Shown here piece after piece: positions 8,964-20,981 of a DNA stretch of 64,000 nucleotides. A program made the position numbers and the translations under genes. Source of the stretch: Apostichopus japonicus (lineage: Eukaryota; Echinodermata; Holothuroidea; Aspidochirotida; Stichopodidae). The DNA lies in the NCBI RefSeq assembly GCF_037975245.1, contig NC_092565.1, positions 11,590,499 to 11,654,498 of the forward strand. The letters are read 5' to 3'. Each line of letters starts with the position of its first letter. Position 1 is the stretch's first letter. The notes below the pieces were generated by a model that ran no database searches, was not told the DNA's origin, and saw only the letters and a list, made by a program, of their open reading frames with translations.

Positions 8964-10170
8964 AGAGAGAAAGGAAAAGGGAGAAGAGAGAAGGCTTCTC
9001 GCGTTGCTTGGTGGATGGCACGAGTGTCATGCGACCGGGCGGAGGGCAGAGTCGTAGGCCGAAGGCGACGGCAGGCCGGCCCGATCCACCCGCAGAGATG
9101 AGAGAGAAAGTAGAATGGAGAGATGAAGAATGAGAGAGGAAGGAGAAGAGAGAAAGCTTCTCGCGTTGCTTGGTGGCTGGCACGAGTGTCATGCGACCGG
9201 GCGGAGGGCAGAGCGGCAGGCCGAAGGCGACGGCAGGCCGGCCCGATTCACCCGCAGAGATCTGGATCTCGTTCGAGAATTCGAGATCTCGTGGGGGGCA
9301 GTCGGGAGGGGCAGTCGATCAGAGAGAAAGGAGAAGGGAGAGATGAGAGAGAAAGGAGAGGGGAGAAGGAAGAAGAGAGAAGGCTTCTCGCGTTGTTCGG
9401 TGGATGGCACAAGTGTCATGAGAGAAAGGAGAAGGGAGAGATGAGAGATGAGAGAGAAAGGAGAAGGGAGAAGAGAGTAGGCTTCTCGCGTTGATTGGTG
9501 GATGGCACGAGTGTCATGCGACCTGGCAGAGTGGCGGGTCGAAGGCGACGGCAGGCAGGCCGGCCCGCTGCATCCGCAAGATCTGACTCTCGTTCGAGAT
9601 TTTGAGATCTCTTTAGTATAGCGGGTATTGGCTTAAGTGTGTGATCCAATGGTCAGAACGAGTGGGCAGAGTGATTCGGATTCTATATATGAGGGGGGTT
9701 GTAGAGTCGATCCAAGACTCGAGAAGGCTTTTAATATCTGTCGTGGGTGTATAAATGTCATGGTTGGACACTTGCGGGCCCTCTCTTAGGGTCGGCCGTC
9801 GTTTCTTCGCGACCATGTGTTGCAACTCGGCGCTCTCACGGGGTTCATCCACTCCCCCCCCCCCCCGTGAGCAGAGGTGTCCCTCCGTGCACACGTATAT
9901 ATCAACGTTCAGATATGAAGCTTTCGCGGACGGGAGTCCACCCGAGACTCGAAAAGGCTCCTTGCCTGTGGTGCGTAAATATTTTTGCACGTCTAGACTC
10001 TTGCTGGCCTTCTCGGTAGGGTCAGCCGTCGTTTCATCGCGACCATGTGTTGCAACTCGGCGCTCAGAACGGGGGTTTTCACCCACTCGCCCCGTGAGCA
10101 GAAGGTTCTTTCGTGCATATTATCTACAAACCCAGATATTGAGCTTTTTCATCCGCAGAACCCCCGGTGG
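8964..10170 (+). repeat. Epsilon/beta2/gamma/B unit (1.2 kb)
   Basis: Epsilon and epsilon2 pass into an alpha tail, then beta2, gamma and B, so one B unit is missing relative to the 3.2-kb form. B box at 9750, C-run of 13 at 9854-9866. Gamma has a small expansion (GGCAGGCAGGCCGGCC) and CTGCATCCGC. Confidence 0.88.
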
Positions 10171-11338
10171 AGAAGAGAGAGAAAAGAGAGAGAGAGAGAA
10201 GAGAAGAGAGGAGAGATGAAAGGGAGAAGAGAGAAGGCTTCTCGCGTTGCTTGGTGGATGGCACGAGTGTCATGCGACCTTGCGGAGGGTAGAGCGGCAG
10301 GCCGAAGGCGACGGCAGGCCGGCCCGATTCACCCGCAGAGATCTGGATCTCGTTCGAGAATTCGAGATCTCGTGGGGGACAGTCGGGAGGGGCAGTCGAT
10401 CAGAGAGAAAGGAGAAAGGAGAAAGGAGAAGGGAGAGATGAGAGATGAGAGAGAAAGGAGAAGGGAGAAGGCTTCTCGTGTTTTTTGTTGCTTGGCACAA
10501 GTGTCATGAGAGAAAGGAGAGATGATAGAGAAGGGAGAAGAGAGAAGGCTTCTCGCGTTGCTTGGTGATTGGCACGAGTGTCATGCGACCGGGCGGAGGG
10601 CAGAGTCGCAGGCCGAAGGCCGAAGGCGACGGCAGGCCGGCCCGATTCACCCACAGAGATCATCGGTCTTGTTCGAAGTTTCGAGATCTCGTGGGGGGTA
10701 GTCGGGAGGGGTAGTCGAGTCGATCCGATACTCGAGAAGGCCTTCAATATCTGTCGTATGTGTATAAATGTCATGGTTGGACTCGTGCAAGATATATCCG
10801 GGAGCAACCCCGACACTCCTCTGAAAATACGGGTTGCTCCCAGGTGAGAAGGTCGATTGTGTGGTCGATGGCACGAGTGTCATGCGACCGGGCGAGGGCC
10901 GAGTATTTAGCCGACGGTGACGGCAGGCCGCCCGATGGAGAAACGGTCAGATATCGAGCTTTCATCACGGGACCCGTTCGAGCTTGTTGCTGTTGCTGCG
11001 ACCATGTGTTGCACTCGGCGCTCTGTACGGGCTTTTTCATCCAAGCAACGAATGCACGCTCGAGGCGTGCGATTGCTCTCCTCTATAACAGTGGACGAGC
11101 CGTCGCCCTCCCGCGTCGCTTCGAACCGGTCCCGTGTCCAAGGCGGGACCACTGCGACTCCTCTCGAAACGACCCAGTCGACTCGGGTAGAGATATACAC
11201 CTCGAGAATCCCTTCGGGCGGTTCTTCGATCACTGTACCGTAATAGCACGGCATCGAAGGTTGAGGATTGAGAGAGAAAGGGGAGTGCGAGAGCAACTCC
11301 AGGATGGCGAACGGGCCTAGCCCGGTTCCGTCGACCGT
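10171..11338 (+). other. Alpha/beta/delta spacer plus 5' ETS-like leader
   Basis: Leader 10792-11338. It shares GTTGCTGTTGCTG and GAGAGCAACTCC with 58067-58613, 47 kb away. Private changes: GGTCTTGTTCG in delta and CCCGTTCGAGC in the leader. Confidence 0.7.
10717..10791 (+). promoter_or_regulatory. A-type promoter-like element
   Basis: Box at 10763. Consensus sequence, 576 bp before 18S. Confidence 0.45.
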
Positions 11339-11515
11339 TACCTGGTTGATCCTGCCAGTAGTCATATGCTTGTCTCGAAGATTAAGCAATGCACGGCTAA
11401 GTACAATCCTGAACATACAAGAGAAACTGCAGATGGCTCATTAGATCAGTTATGGTTTATTGGAGAAAGTCTTATACCATGGATAACTGTGGTAATTCTA
11501 GAGCTTATACTAATG
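11339..11515 (+). pseudogene. 18S rRNA 5'-terminal fragment (copy 4)
   Basis: Reference-like copy. The next head is 7.6 kb away, the longest gap in the window. Confidence 0.93.
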
Positions 11516-12336
11516 AGAGAGAAAGGAAAAGGGAGAAGAGAGAAGGCTTCTCGCGTTGCTTGGTGGATGGCACGAGTGTCATGCGACCGGGCGGAGGGCA
11601 GAGTCGTAGGCCGAAGGTGACGGCAGGCCGGCCCGATCCACCCGCAGAGATGAGAGAGAAAGTAGAATGGAGAGATGAAGAATGAGAGAGGAAGGAGAAG
11701 AGAGAAGGCTTCTCGCGTTGCTTGGTGGCTGGCACGAGTGTCATGCGACCGGGCGGAGGGCAGAGTCGCAGGCCGAAGGCGACGGCAGGCCGGCCCGATT
11801 CACCCGCAGAGATCTGGATCTCGTTCGAGAATTCGAGATCTCGTGGGGGGGCAGTCGGGAGGGGCATTCGAGTCGATCCGAGACTCGTGAAGGCTTTCAA
11901 TATCTGTCGTGTGTGTATAAATGTCATGGTTGGACACTTGCGGGCCCTCTCGTAGGGTCGGCCGTCGTTTCTTCGCGACCATGTGTTGCAACTCGGCGCT
12001 CTCACGGGGTTCATCCACTCCCCCCCCCCCCCGTGAGCAGAGGTGTCCCTCCGTGCACACGTATATATCAACGTTCAGATATGAAGCTTTCGCGGACGGG
12101 AGTCCACCCGAGACTCGAAAAGGCTCCTTGCCTGTGGTGCGTAAATATTTTTGCACGTCTAGACTCTTGCTGGCCTTCTCGGTAGGGTCAGCCGTCGTTT
12201 CATCGCGACCATGTGTTGCAACTCGGCGCTCAGAACGGGGGTTTTCACCCACTCGCCCCGTGAGCAGAAGATTCTTTCGTGCATATTATCTACAAACCCA
12301 GATATTGAGCTTTTTCATCCGCAGAACCCCCGGTGG
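11516..12336 (+). repeat. Epsilon/B unit
   Basis: B box at 11916, C-run of 13 at 12020-12032. First of a run of consecutive B-bearing units. Confidence 0.9.
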
Positions 12337-13382
12337 AGAATAGAGAAGAGAGAGAGAGGAGAGATGAAAGGGAGAAGAGAGAAGGCTTCTCGCGTTGCTT
12401 GGTGGATGGCACGAGTGTCATGCGACCTGGCGGAGGGTAGAGCGGCAGGCCGAAGGCGACGGCAGGCCGGCCCGATTCACCCGCAGAGATCTGGATCTCG
12501 TTCGAGAATTCGAGATCTCGTGGGGGGCAGTCGGGAGAGAGAAAGGAGAAGGGAGAGATGAGAGATGAGAGAGAAAGGAGAGGGGAGAAGGGAGAAGAGA
12601 GAAGGCTTCTCGCGTTGTTCGGTGGATGGTACAAGTGTCATGAGAGAAAGGAGAAGGGAGAGATGAGAGATGAGAGAGAAAGGAGAAGGGAGAAGAGAGT
12701 AGGCTTCTCGCGTTGCTTGGTGGATGGCACGAGTGTCATGCGACCTGGCAGAGTGGCGGGTCGAAGGCGACGGCAGGCCGGCCCGATGCATCTGCAAGAT
12801 CTGACCCTCGTTCGAGATTTTGAGATCTCTTTAGTGTAGCGGGTACTGGCTTAAGTGTGTGATCCAATGGTCAGAACGAGTGGGCAGAGTGAATCGGATT
12901 CTATATATGAGGGGGGTTGTAGAGTCGATCCAAGACTCGAGAAGGCTTTTAATATCTGTCGTGGGTGTATAAATGTCATGGTTGGACACTTGCGGGCCCT
13001 CTCGTAGGGTCGGCCGTCGTTTCTTTGCGACCATGTGTTGCATCTCGGCGCTCTCACGGGGTTCATCCACTCCCCCCCGTGAGCAGAGGTGTCCCTCCGT
13101 GCACACGTATATATCAACGTTCAGATATGAAGCTTTCGCGGACGGGAGTCCACCCGAGACTCGAAAAGGCTCCTTGCCTGTGGTGCGTAAATATTTTTGC
13201 ACGTCTAGACTCTTGCTGGCCTTCTCGGTAGGGTCAGCCGTCGTTTCATCGCGACCATGTGTTGCAACTCGGCGCTCAGAGCGGGGGTTTTCACCCACTC
13301 GCCCCGTGAGCAGAAGATTCTTTCGTGCATATTATCTACAAACCCAGATATTGAGCTTTTTCATCCGCAGAACCCCCGGTGG
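12337..13382 (+). repeat. Alpha/beta2/gamma/B unit, local tandem member 1
   Basis: Alpha is short: GTCGGGAGAGAGAAAGG shows loss of the usual GGGCAGTCGATCA stretch. B box at 12968, C-run of 7. The core reads GTTGCATCTCGG. Confidence 0.9.
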
Positions 13383-14442
13383 AGAAGAGAGAAGAGAGAG
13401 AGAGGAGAGATGAAAGGGAGAAGAGAGAAGGCTTCTCGCGTTGCTTGGTGGATGGCACGAGTGTCATGCGACCTGGCGGAGGGTAGAGCGGCAGGCCGAA
13501 GGCGACGGCAGGCCGGCCCGATTCACCCGCAGAGATCTGGATCTCGTTCGAGAATTCGAGATCTCGTGGGGGGCAGTCGGGAGGGGCAGTCAATCAGAGA
13601 GAAAGGAGAAAGGAGAAGAGAGAGATGAGAGATGAGAGAGAAAGGAGAAAGGAGAAGAGAGAAGGCTTCTCGCGTTGTTCGGTGGATGGCACAAGTGTCA
13701 TGAGAGAAAGGAGAAGGGAGAGATGAGAGATGAGAGAGAAAGGAGAAGGGAGAAGAGAGTAGGCTTCTCGCGTTGCTTGGTGGATGGCACGAGTGTCATG
13801 CGACCTGGCAGAGTGGCGGGTCGAAGGCGACGGCAGGCCGGCCCGATGCATCTGCAAGATCTGACCCTCGTTCGAGATTTTGAGATCTCTTTAGTGTAGC
13901 GGGTATTGGCTTAAGTGTGTGATCCAATGGTCAGAACGAGTGGGCAGAGTGAATCGGATTCTATATATGAGGGGGGTTGTAGAGTCGATCCAAGACTCGA
14001 GAAGGCTTTTAATATCTGTCGTGGGTGTATAAATGTCATGGTTGGACACTTGCGGGCCCTCTCGTAGGGTCGGCCGTCGTTTCTTTGCGACCATGTGTTG
14101 CAACTCGGCGCTCTCGCGGCGTTCATCCACTCCCCCCCGTGAGCAGAGGTGTCCCTCCGTGCACACGTATATATCAACGTTCAGATATGAAGCTTTCGCG
14201 GACGGGAGTCCACCCGAGACTCGAAAAGGCTCCTTGCCTGTGGTGCGTAAATATTTTTGCACGTCTAGACTCTTGCTGGCCTTCTCGGTAGGGTCAGCCG
14301 TCGTTTCATCGCGACCATGTGTTGCAACTCGGCGCTCAGAGCGGGGGTTTTCACCCACTCGCCCCGTGAGCAGAAGATTCTTTCGTGCATATTATCTACA
14401 AACCCAGATATTGAGCTTTTTTATCCGCAGAACCCCCGGTGG
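13383..14442 (+). repeat. Alpha/beta2/gamma/B unit, local tandem member 2
   Basis: B box at 14028, 1,060 bp after the previous one. CAGTCAATCAGAG in alpha is shared with member 3. CTCTCGCGGCG is private. Confidence 0.9.
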
Positions 14443-15511
14443 AGAAGAGAAAAGAGAGAAAAGAGAGAGAGAGGAGAAATGAAAGGGAGAAGAGAGAAGG
14501 CTTCTCGCGTTGCTTGGTGGATGGCACGAGTGTCATGCGACCTGGCGGAGGGTAGAGCGGCAGGCCGAAGGCGACGGCAGGCCGGCCCGATTCACCCGCA
14601 GAGATCTGGATCTCGTTCGAGAATTCGAGATCTCGTGGGGGGCAGTCGGGAGGGGCAGTCAATCAGAGAGAAAGGAGAAAGGAGAATGGAGAGATGAAAG
14701 ATGAGAGAGAAAGGAGAAAGCAGAAGAGAGAAGGCTTCTCGCGTTGTTCGGTGGATGGCACAAGTGTCATGAGAGAAAGGAGAAGGGAGAGATGAGAGAT
14801 GAGAGAGAAAGGAGAAGGGAGAAGAGAGTAGGCTTCTCACGTTGCTTGGTGGATGGCACGAGTGTCATGCGACCTGGCAGAGTGGCGGGTCGAAGGCGAC
14901 GGCAGGCCGGCCCGATGCATCTGCAAGATCTGACCCTCGTTCGAGATTTTGAGATCTCTTTAGTGTAGCGGGTATTGGCTTAAGTGTGTGATCCAATGGT
15001 CAGAACGAGTGGGCAGAGTGAATCGGATTCTATATATGAGGGGGGTTGTAGAGTCGATCCAAGACTCGAGAAGGCTTTTAATATCTGTCGTGGGTGTATA
15101 AATGTCATGGTTGGACACTTGCGGGCCCTCTCGTAGGGTCGGCCGTCGTTTCTTCGCGACCATGTGTTGCAACTCGGCGCTCTCACGGGGTTCATCCACT
15201 CACCCCCGTGAGCAGAGGTGTCCCTCCGTGCACACGTATATATCAACGTTCAGATATGAAGCTTTCGCGGACGGGAGTCCACCCGAGACTCGAAAAGGCT
15301 CCTTGCCTGTGGTGCGTAAATATTTTTGCACGTCTAGACTCTTGCTGGCCTTCTCGGTAGGGTCAGCCGTCGTTTCATCGCGACCATGTGTTGCAACTCG
15401 GCGCTCAGAGCGGGGGTTTTCACCCACTCGCCCCGTGAGCAGAAGATTCTTTCGTGCATATTATCTACAAACCCAGATATTGAGCTTTTTCATCCGCAGA
15501 ACCCCCGGTGG
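14443..15511 (+). repeat. Alpha/beta2/gamma/B unit, local tandem member 3
   Basis: B box at 15097, 1,069 bp after the previous one. The C-run is interrupted by A (CACCCCC at 15201), as at 23109, 47517, 60492 and 63691 units. Confidence 0.9.
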
Positions 15512-16573
15512 AGAAGAGAGAAGAGAGAGAAGAGAGAGAGAGGAGAAATGAAAGGGAGAAGAGAGAAGGCTTCTCGCGTTGCTTGGTGGATGGCACGAGT
15601 GTCATGCGACCTGGCGGAGGGTAGAGCGGCAGGCCGAAGGCGACGGCAGGCCGGCCCGATTCACCCGCAGAGATCTGGATCTCGTTCGAGAATTCGAGAT
15701 CTCGTGGGGGGCAGTCGGGAGGGGCAGTCGATCAGAGAGAAAGGAGAAGGGAGAGATGAGAGATGAGAGAGAAAGGAGAGGGGAGAAGGGAGAAGAGAGA
15801 AGGCTTCTCGCGTTGTTCGGTGGATGGCACAAGTGTCATGAGAGAAAGGAGAAGGGAGAGATGAGAGATGAGAGAGAAGGGAGAAGAGAGTAGGCTTCTC
15901 GCGTTGCTGGTGGATGGCACGAGTGTCATGCGACCTGGCAGAGTGGCGGGTCGAAGGCGACGGCAGGCCGGCCCGATGCATCTGCAAGATCTGACCCTCG
16001 TTCGAGATTTTGAGATCTCTTTAGTGTAGCGGGTATTGGCTTAAGTGTGTGATCCAATGGTCAGAACGAGTGGGCAGAGTGAATCGGATTCTATATATGA
16101 GGGGGGTTGTAGAGTCGATCCAAGACTCGAGAAGGCTTTTAATATCTGTCGTGGGTGTATAAATGTCATGGTTGGACACTTGCGGGCCCTCTCGTAGGGT
16201 CGGCCGTCGTTTCTTCGCGACCATGTGTTGCAACTCGGCGCTCTCACGGGGTTCATCCACTCCCCCCCCGTGAGCAGAGGTGTCCCTCCGTGCACACGTA
16301 TATATCAACGTTCAGATATGAAGCTTTCGCGGACGGGAGTCCACCCGAGACTCGAAAAGGCTCCTTGCCTGTGGTGCGTAAATATTTTTGCACGTCTAGA
16401 CTCTTGCTGGCCTTCTCGGTAGGGTCAGCCGTCGTTTCATCGCGACCATGTGTTGCAACTCGGCGCTCAGAGCGGGGGTTTTCACCCACTCGCCCCGTGA
16501 GCAGAAGGTTCTTTCGTGCATATTATCTACAAACCCAGATATTGAGCTTTTTCATCCGCAGAACCCCCGGTGG
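15512..16573 (+). repeat. Alpha/beta2/gamma/B unit, local tandem member 4
   Basis: B box at 16158, C-run of 8 at 16262-16269. Gamma begins GTTGCTGGTGG, short by one T, a variant also near 17690 and 26078. Confidence 0.9.
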
Positions 16574-17520
16574 AGAAGAGAGAGAAGAGAGAGAGAGAAG
16601 AGGAGAGATGGAAGGGAGAAGAGTTAAGGCTTCTCGCGTTGCTTGGTGGATGGCACGAGTGTCATGCGACCTTGCGGAGGGTAGAGCGGCAGGCCGAAAG
16701 CGACGGCAGGCCGGCCCGATTCACCCGCAGAGATCTGGATCTCGTTCGAGAATTCGAGATCTCGTGGGGGACAGTCGGGAGGGGCAGTCGATCAGAGAGA
16801 AAGGAGAAGGGAGAGATGAGAGATGAGAGAGAAAGGAGAAGTGAGAAGGGAGAAGGCTTCTCGTGTTTTTTGTTGGTTGGCACAAGTGTCATGAGAGAAA
16901 GGAGAGATGATAGAGAAGAGAGAAGGCTTCTCGCGTTGCTTGGTGATTGGCACGAGTGTCATGCGACCGGGCGGAGGGCAGAGTCGCAGGCCGAAGGCCG
17001 AAGGCGACGGCAGGCCGGCCCGATTCACCCACAGAGATCATCGGTCTCGTTCGAAGTTTCGAGACTCGTGAAGGCTTTCAATATCTGTCGTGTGTGTATA
17101 AATGTCATGGTTGGACACTTGCGGGCCCTCTCGTAGGGTCGGCCGTCGTTTCTTCGCGACCATGTGTTGCAACTCGGCGCTCTCACGGGGTTCATCCACT
17201 CCCCCCCCCCCCCCCCGTGAGCAGAGGTGTCCCTCCGTGCACACGTATATATCAACGTTCACATATGAAGCTTTCGCGGACGGGAGTCCACCCGAGACTG
17301 GAAAAGGCTCCTTGCCTGTGGTGCGTAAATATTTTTGCACGTCTAGACTCTTGCTGGCCTTCTCGGTAGGGTCAGCCGTCGTTTCATCGCGACCATGTGT
17401 TGCAACTCGGCGCTCAGAGCGGGGGTTTTCACCCACTCGCCCCGTGAGCAGAAGGTTCTTTCGTGCATATTATCTACAAACCCAGATGTTGAGCTTTTTC
17501 ATCCGCAGAACCCCCGGTGG
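16574..17520 (+). repeat. Alpha/beta/delta-B hybrid unit
   Basis: Delta starts normally but at about 17060 CGAAGTTTCGAGACTCGTG switches into the upstream part of a B promoter, so the expected A unit is missing. B box at 17097, C-run of 16 at 17201-17216. The short shared CGAGA-type sequence suggests crossover inside related promoter flanks. Confidence 0.88.
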
Positions 17521-18921
17521 AGAAGAGAGAGAAGAGAGAGAGAGAGAAGAGAAGAGAGGAGAGATGGAAGGGAGAAGAGAGAAGGCTTCTCGCGTTGTTC
17601 GGTGGATGGCACAAGTGTCATGAGAGAAAGGAGAAGGGAGAGATGAGAGATGAGAGATAAGGGAGAAGAGAGTAGGCTTCTCGCGTTGCTGGTGGATGGC
17701 ACGAGTATCATGCGACCTGGCAGAGTGGCGGGTCGAAGGCGACGGCAGGCCGGCCCGATGCATCTGCAAGATCTGACCCTCGTTCGAGATTTTGAGATCT
17801 CTTTAGTGTAGCGGGTATTGGCTTATGGAAGGGAGAAGAGAGAAGGCTTCTCGCGTTGCTTGGTGGATGGCACGAGTGTCATGCGACCTTGCGGACGGTA
17901 GAGCGGCAGGCCGAAGGCGACGGCAGGCCGGCCCGATTCACCCGCAGAGATCTGGATTTCGTTCGAGAATTCGAGATCTCGTGGGGGACAGTCGGGAGAG
18001 GCAGTCGATCAGAGAGAAAGGAGAAGGGAGAGATGAGAGATGAGAGAGGAAGGAGAAGTGAGAAGGGAGAAGGCTTCTCGTGTTTTTTGTTGGTTGGCAC
18101 AAGTGTCATGAGAGAAAGGAGAGATGATAGAGAAGGGAGAAGAGAGAAGGCTTCTCGCGTTGCTTGGTGATTGGCACGAGTGTCATGCGACCGGGCGGAG
18201 GGCAGAGTCGCAGGCCGAAGGCCGAAGGCGACGGCAGGCCGGCCCGATTCACCCACAGAGATCATCGGTCTCGTTCGAAGTTTCGAGATCCCGTGGGGGG
18301 TAGTCGGGAGGGGTAGTCGAGTCGATCCGATACTCGAGAAGGCCTTCAATATCTGTCGTATGTGTATAAATGTCATGGTTGGACTCGTGCAAGATATATC
18401 CGGGAGCAACCCCGACACTCCTCTGAAAATACGGGTTGCTCCCAGGTGAGAAGGTCGATTGTGTGGTCGATGGCACGAGTGTCATGCGACCGGGCGTGGG
18501 CCGAGTATTTAGCCGACGGTGACGGTGACACTCGCCGCGTGAAGAAACGGTCAGATATCGAGCTTTCATCACGGGACCCGTTCGGGCTTGTTGCCGTTGC
18601 TGCGACCATGTGTTGCACTCGGCGCTCTGTACGGGCTTTTTCATCCAAGCAACGAATGCACGCTCGAGGCGTGCGATTGCTCTCCTCTATAACAGTGGAC
18701 GAGCCGTCGCCCTCCCGCGTCGCTTCGAACCGGTCCCGTGTCCAAGGCGGGACCACTGCGACTCCTCTCGAAACGACCCAGTCGACTCGGGTAGAGATAT
18801 ACACCTCGAGAATCCCTTCGGGCGGTTCTTCGATCACTGTACCGTAATAGCACGGCATCGAAGGTTGAGGATTGAGAGAGAAAGGGGAGTGCGAGAGCGA
18901 CTCCAGGATGGCGTCGACCGT
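17521..18921 (+). other. Beta2/gamma, alpha/beta/delta and variant 5' ETS-like leader
   Basis: Gamma stops at GTATTGGCTTA (about 17825) and joins an alpha block, deleting a whole B unit. The leader (18394-18921) is 19 bp short overall. It has a patch, GGTGACACTCGCCGCGTGA (18525-18543), otherwise seen in the A/B fusion copies, and near its end lacks AACGGGCCTAGCCCGGTTCC or an equivalent stretch. Confidence 0.7.
18319..18393 (+). promoter_or_regulatory. A-type promoter-like element
   Basis: Box at 18365. It is 557 bp before 18S instead of 576 because of leader changes. Confidence 0.45.
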
Positions 18922-19098
18922 TACCTGGTTGATCCTGCCAGTAGTCATATGCTTGTCTCGAAGATTAAGCAATGCACGGCTAAGTACAATCCTGAACATA
19001 CAAGAGAAACTGCAGATGGCTCAATAGATCAGTTATGGTTTATTGGAGAAAGTCTTATACCATGGATAACTGTGGTAATTCTAGAGCTTATACTAATG
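18922..19098 (+). pseudogene. 18S rRNA 5'-terminal fragment (copy 5)
   Basis: Shares GGCTCAATAGATC with copy 3. The base pairs just upstream differ from all other copies because of the leader deletion. Confidence 0.93.
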
Positions 19099-19912
19099 AG
19101 AGAGAAAGGAAAAGGGAGAAGAGAGAAGGCTTCTCGCGTTGCTTGGTGGATGGCACGAGTGTCATGCGACCGGGCGGAGGGCAGAGTCGTAGGCCGAAGG
19201 CGACGGCAGGCCGGCCCGATCTACCCGCAGAGATGAGAGAGAAAGTAGAATGGAGAGATGAAGAATGAGAGAGGAAGGAGAAGAGAGAAGGCTTCTCGCG
19301 TTGCTTGGTGGCTGGCACGAGTGTCATGCGACCGGGCGGAGGGCAGAGCGGCAGGCCGAAGGCGACGGCAGGCCGGCCCGATTCACCCGCAGAGATCTGG
19401 ATCTCGTTCGAGAATTCGAGATCTCGTGGGGGCAGTCGGGAGGGGGCATTCGAGTCGATCCGAGACTCGTGAAGGCTTTCAATATCTGTCGTGTGTGTAT
19501 AAATGTCATGGTTGGACACTTGCGGGCCCTCTCGTAGGGTCGGCCGTCGTTTCTTCGCGACCATGTGTTGCAACTCGGCGCTCTCACGGGGTTCATCCAT
19601 TCCCCCCCGTGAGCAGAGGTGTCCCTCCGTGCACACGTATATATCAACGTTCAGATATGAAACTTTCGCGGACGGGAGTCCACCCGAGACTCGAAAAGGC
19701 TCCTTGCCTGTGGTGCGTAAATATTTTTGCACGTCTAGACTCTTGCTGGCCTTCTCGGTAGGGTCAGCCGTCGTTTCATCGCGACCATGTGTTGCAACTC
19801 GGCGCTCAGAGCGGGGGTTTTCACCCACTCGCCCCGTGAGCAGAAGATTCTTTCGTGCATATTATCTACAAACCCAGATATTGAGCTTTTTCATCCGCAG
19901 AACCCCCGGTGG
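19099..19912 (+). repeat. Epsilon/B unit
   Basis: B box at 19498, C-run of 7 preceded by CATCCATT. Variants: GGAGGGGGCATTCGAG and ATATGAAACTTTCG. Confidence 0.9.
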
Positions 19913-20981
19913 AGAAGAGAGAAGAGAGAGAAGAGAGAGAGAGGAGAGATGAAAGGGAGAAGAGAGAAGGCTTCTCGCGTTGCTTGGTGGATGGCACGAG
20001 TGTCATGCGACCTCGCGGAGGGTAGAGCGGCAGGCCGAAGGCGACGGCAGGCCGGCCCGATTCACCCGCAGAGATCTGAATCTCGTTCGAGAATTCGAGA
20101 TCTCGTGGGGGGAGTCGGGAGGGGCACTGGAGAAGGGAGAGATGAGAGATGAGAGATGAGAGAGAAAGGAGAGGGGAGAAGGGAGAAGAGAGAAGGCTTC
20201 TCGCGTTGTTCGGTGGATGGCACAATTGTCATGAGAGAAAGGAGAAGGGAGAGATGAGAGATGAGAGAGAAAGGAGAAGGGAGAAGAGAGTAGGCTTCTC
20301 GCGTTGCTTGGTGGATGGCACGAGTGTCATGCGACCTGGCAGAGTGGCGGGTCGAAGGCGACGGCAGGCCGGCCCGATGCATCTGCAAGATCTGACCCTC
20401 GTTCGAGATTTTGAGATCTCTTTAGTGTAGCGGGTATTGGCTTAAGTGTGTGATCCAATGGTCAGAACGAGTGGGCAGAGTGAATCGGATTCTATATATG
20501 AGGGGGGTTGTAGAGTCGATCCAAGACTCGAGAAGGCTTTTAATATCTGTCGTGGGTGTATAAATGTCATGGTTGGACACTTGCGGGCCCTCTCGTAGGG
20601 TCGGCCGTCGTTTCTTCGCGACCATGTGTTGCAACTCGGCGCTCTCACGGGGTTCATCCACTCCCCCCCCCCCCCCCGTGAGCAGAGGTGTCCCTCCGTG
20701 CACACGTATATATCAACGTTCAGATATGAAGCTTTCGCGGACGGGAGTCCACCCGAGACTGGAAAAGGCTCCTTGCCTGTGGTGCGTAAATATTTTTGCA
20801 CGTCTAGACTCTTGCTGGCCTTCTCGGTAGGGTCAGCCGTCGTTTCATCGCGACCATGTGTTGCAACTCGGCGCTCAGAGCGGGGGTTTTCACCCACTCG
20901 CCCCGTGAGCAGAAGGTTCTTTCGTGCATATTATCTACAAACCCAGATATTGAGCTTTTTCATCCGCAGAACCCCCGGTGG
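19913..20981 (+). repeat. Alpha/beta2/gamma/B unit
   Basis: Alpha ends in GGGAGGGGCACTGGAGAAGG, a marker shared only with 47932-49001. B box at 20559, C-run of 15 at 20663-20677. Beta2 has CACAATTGTCATG. Confidence 0.9.
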
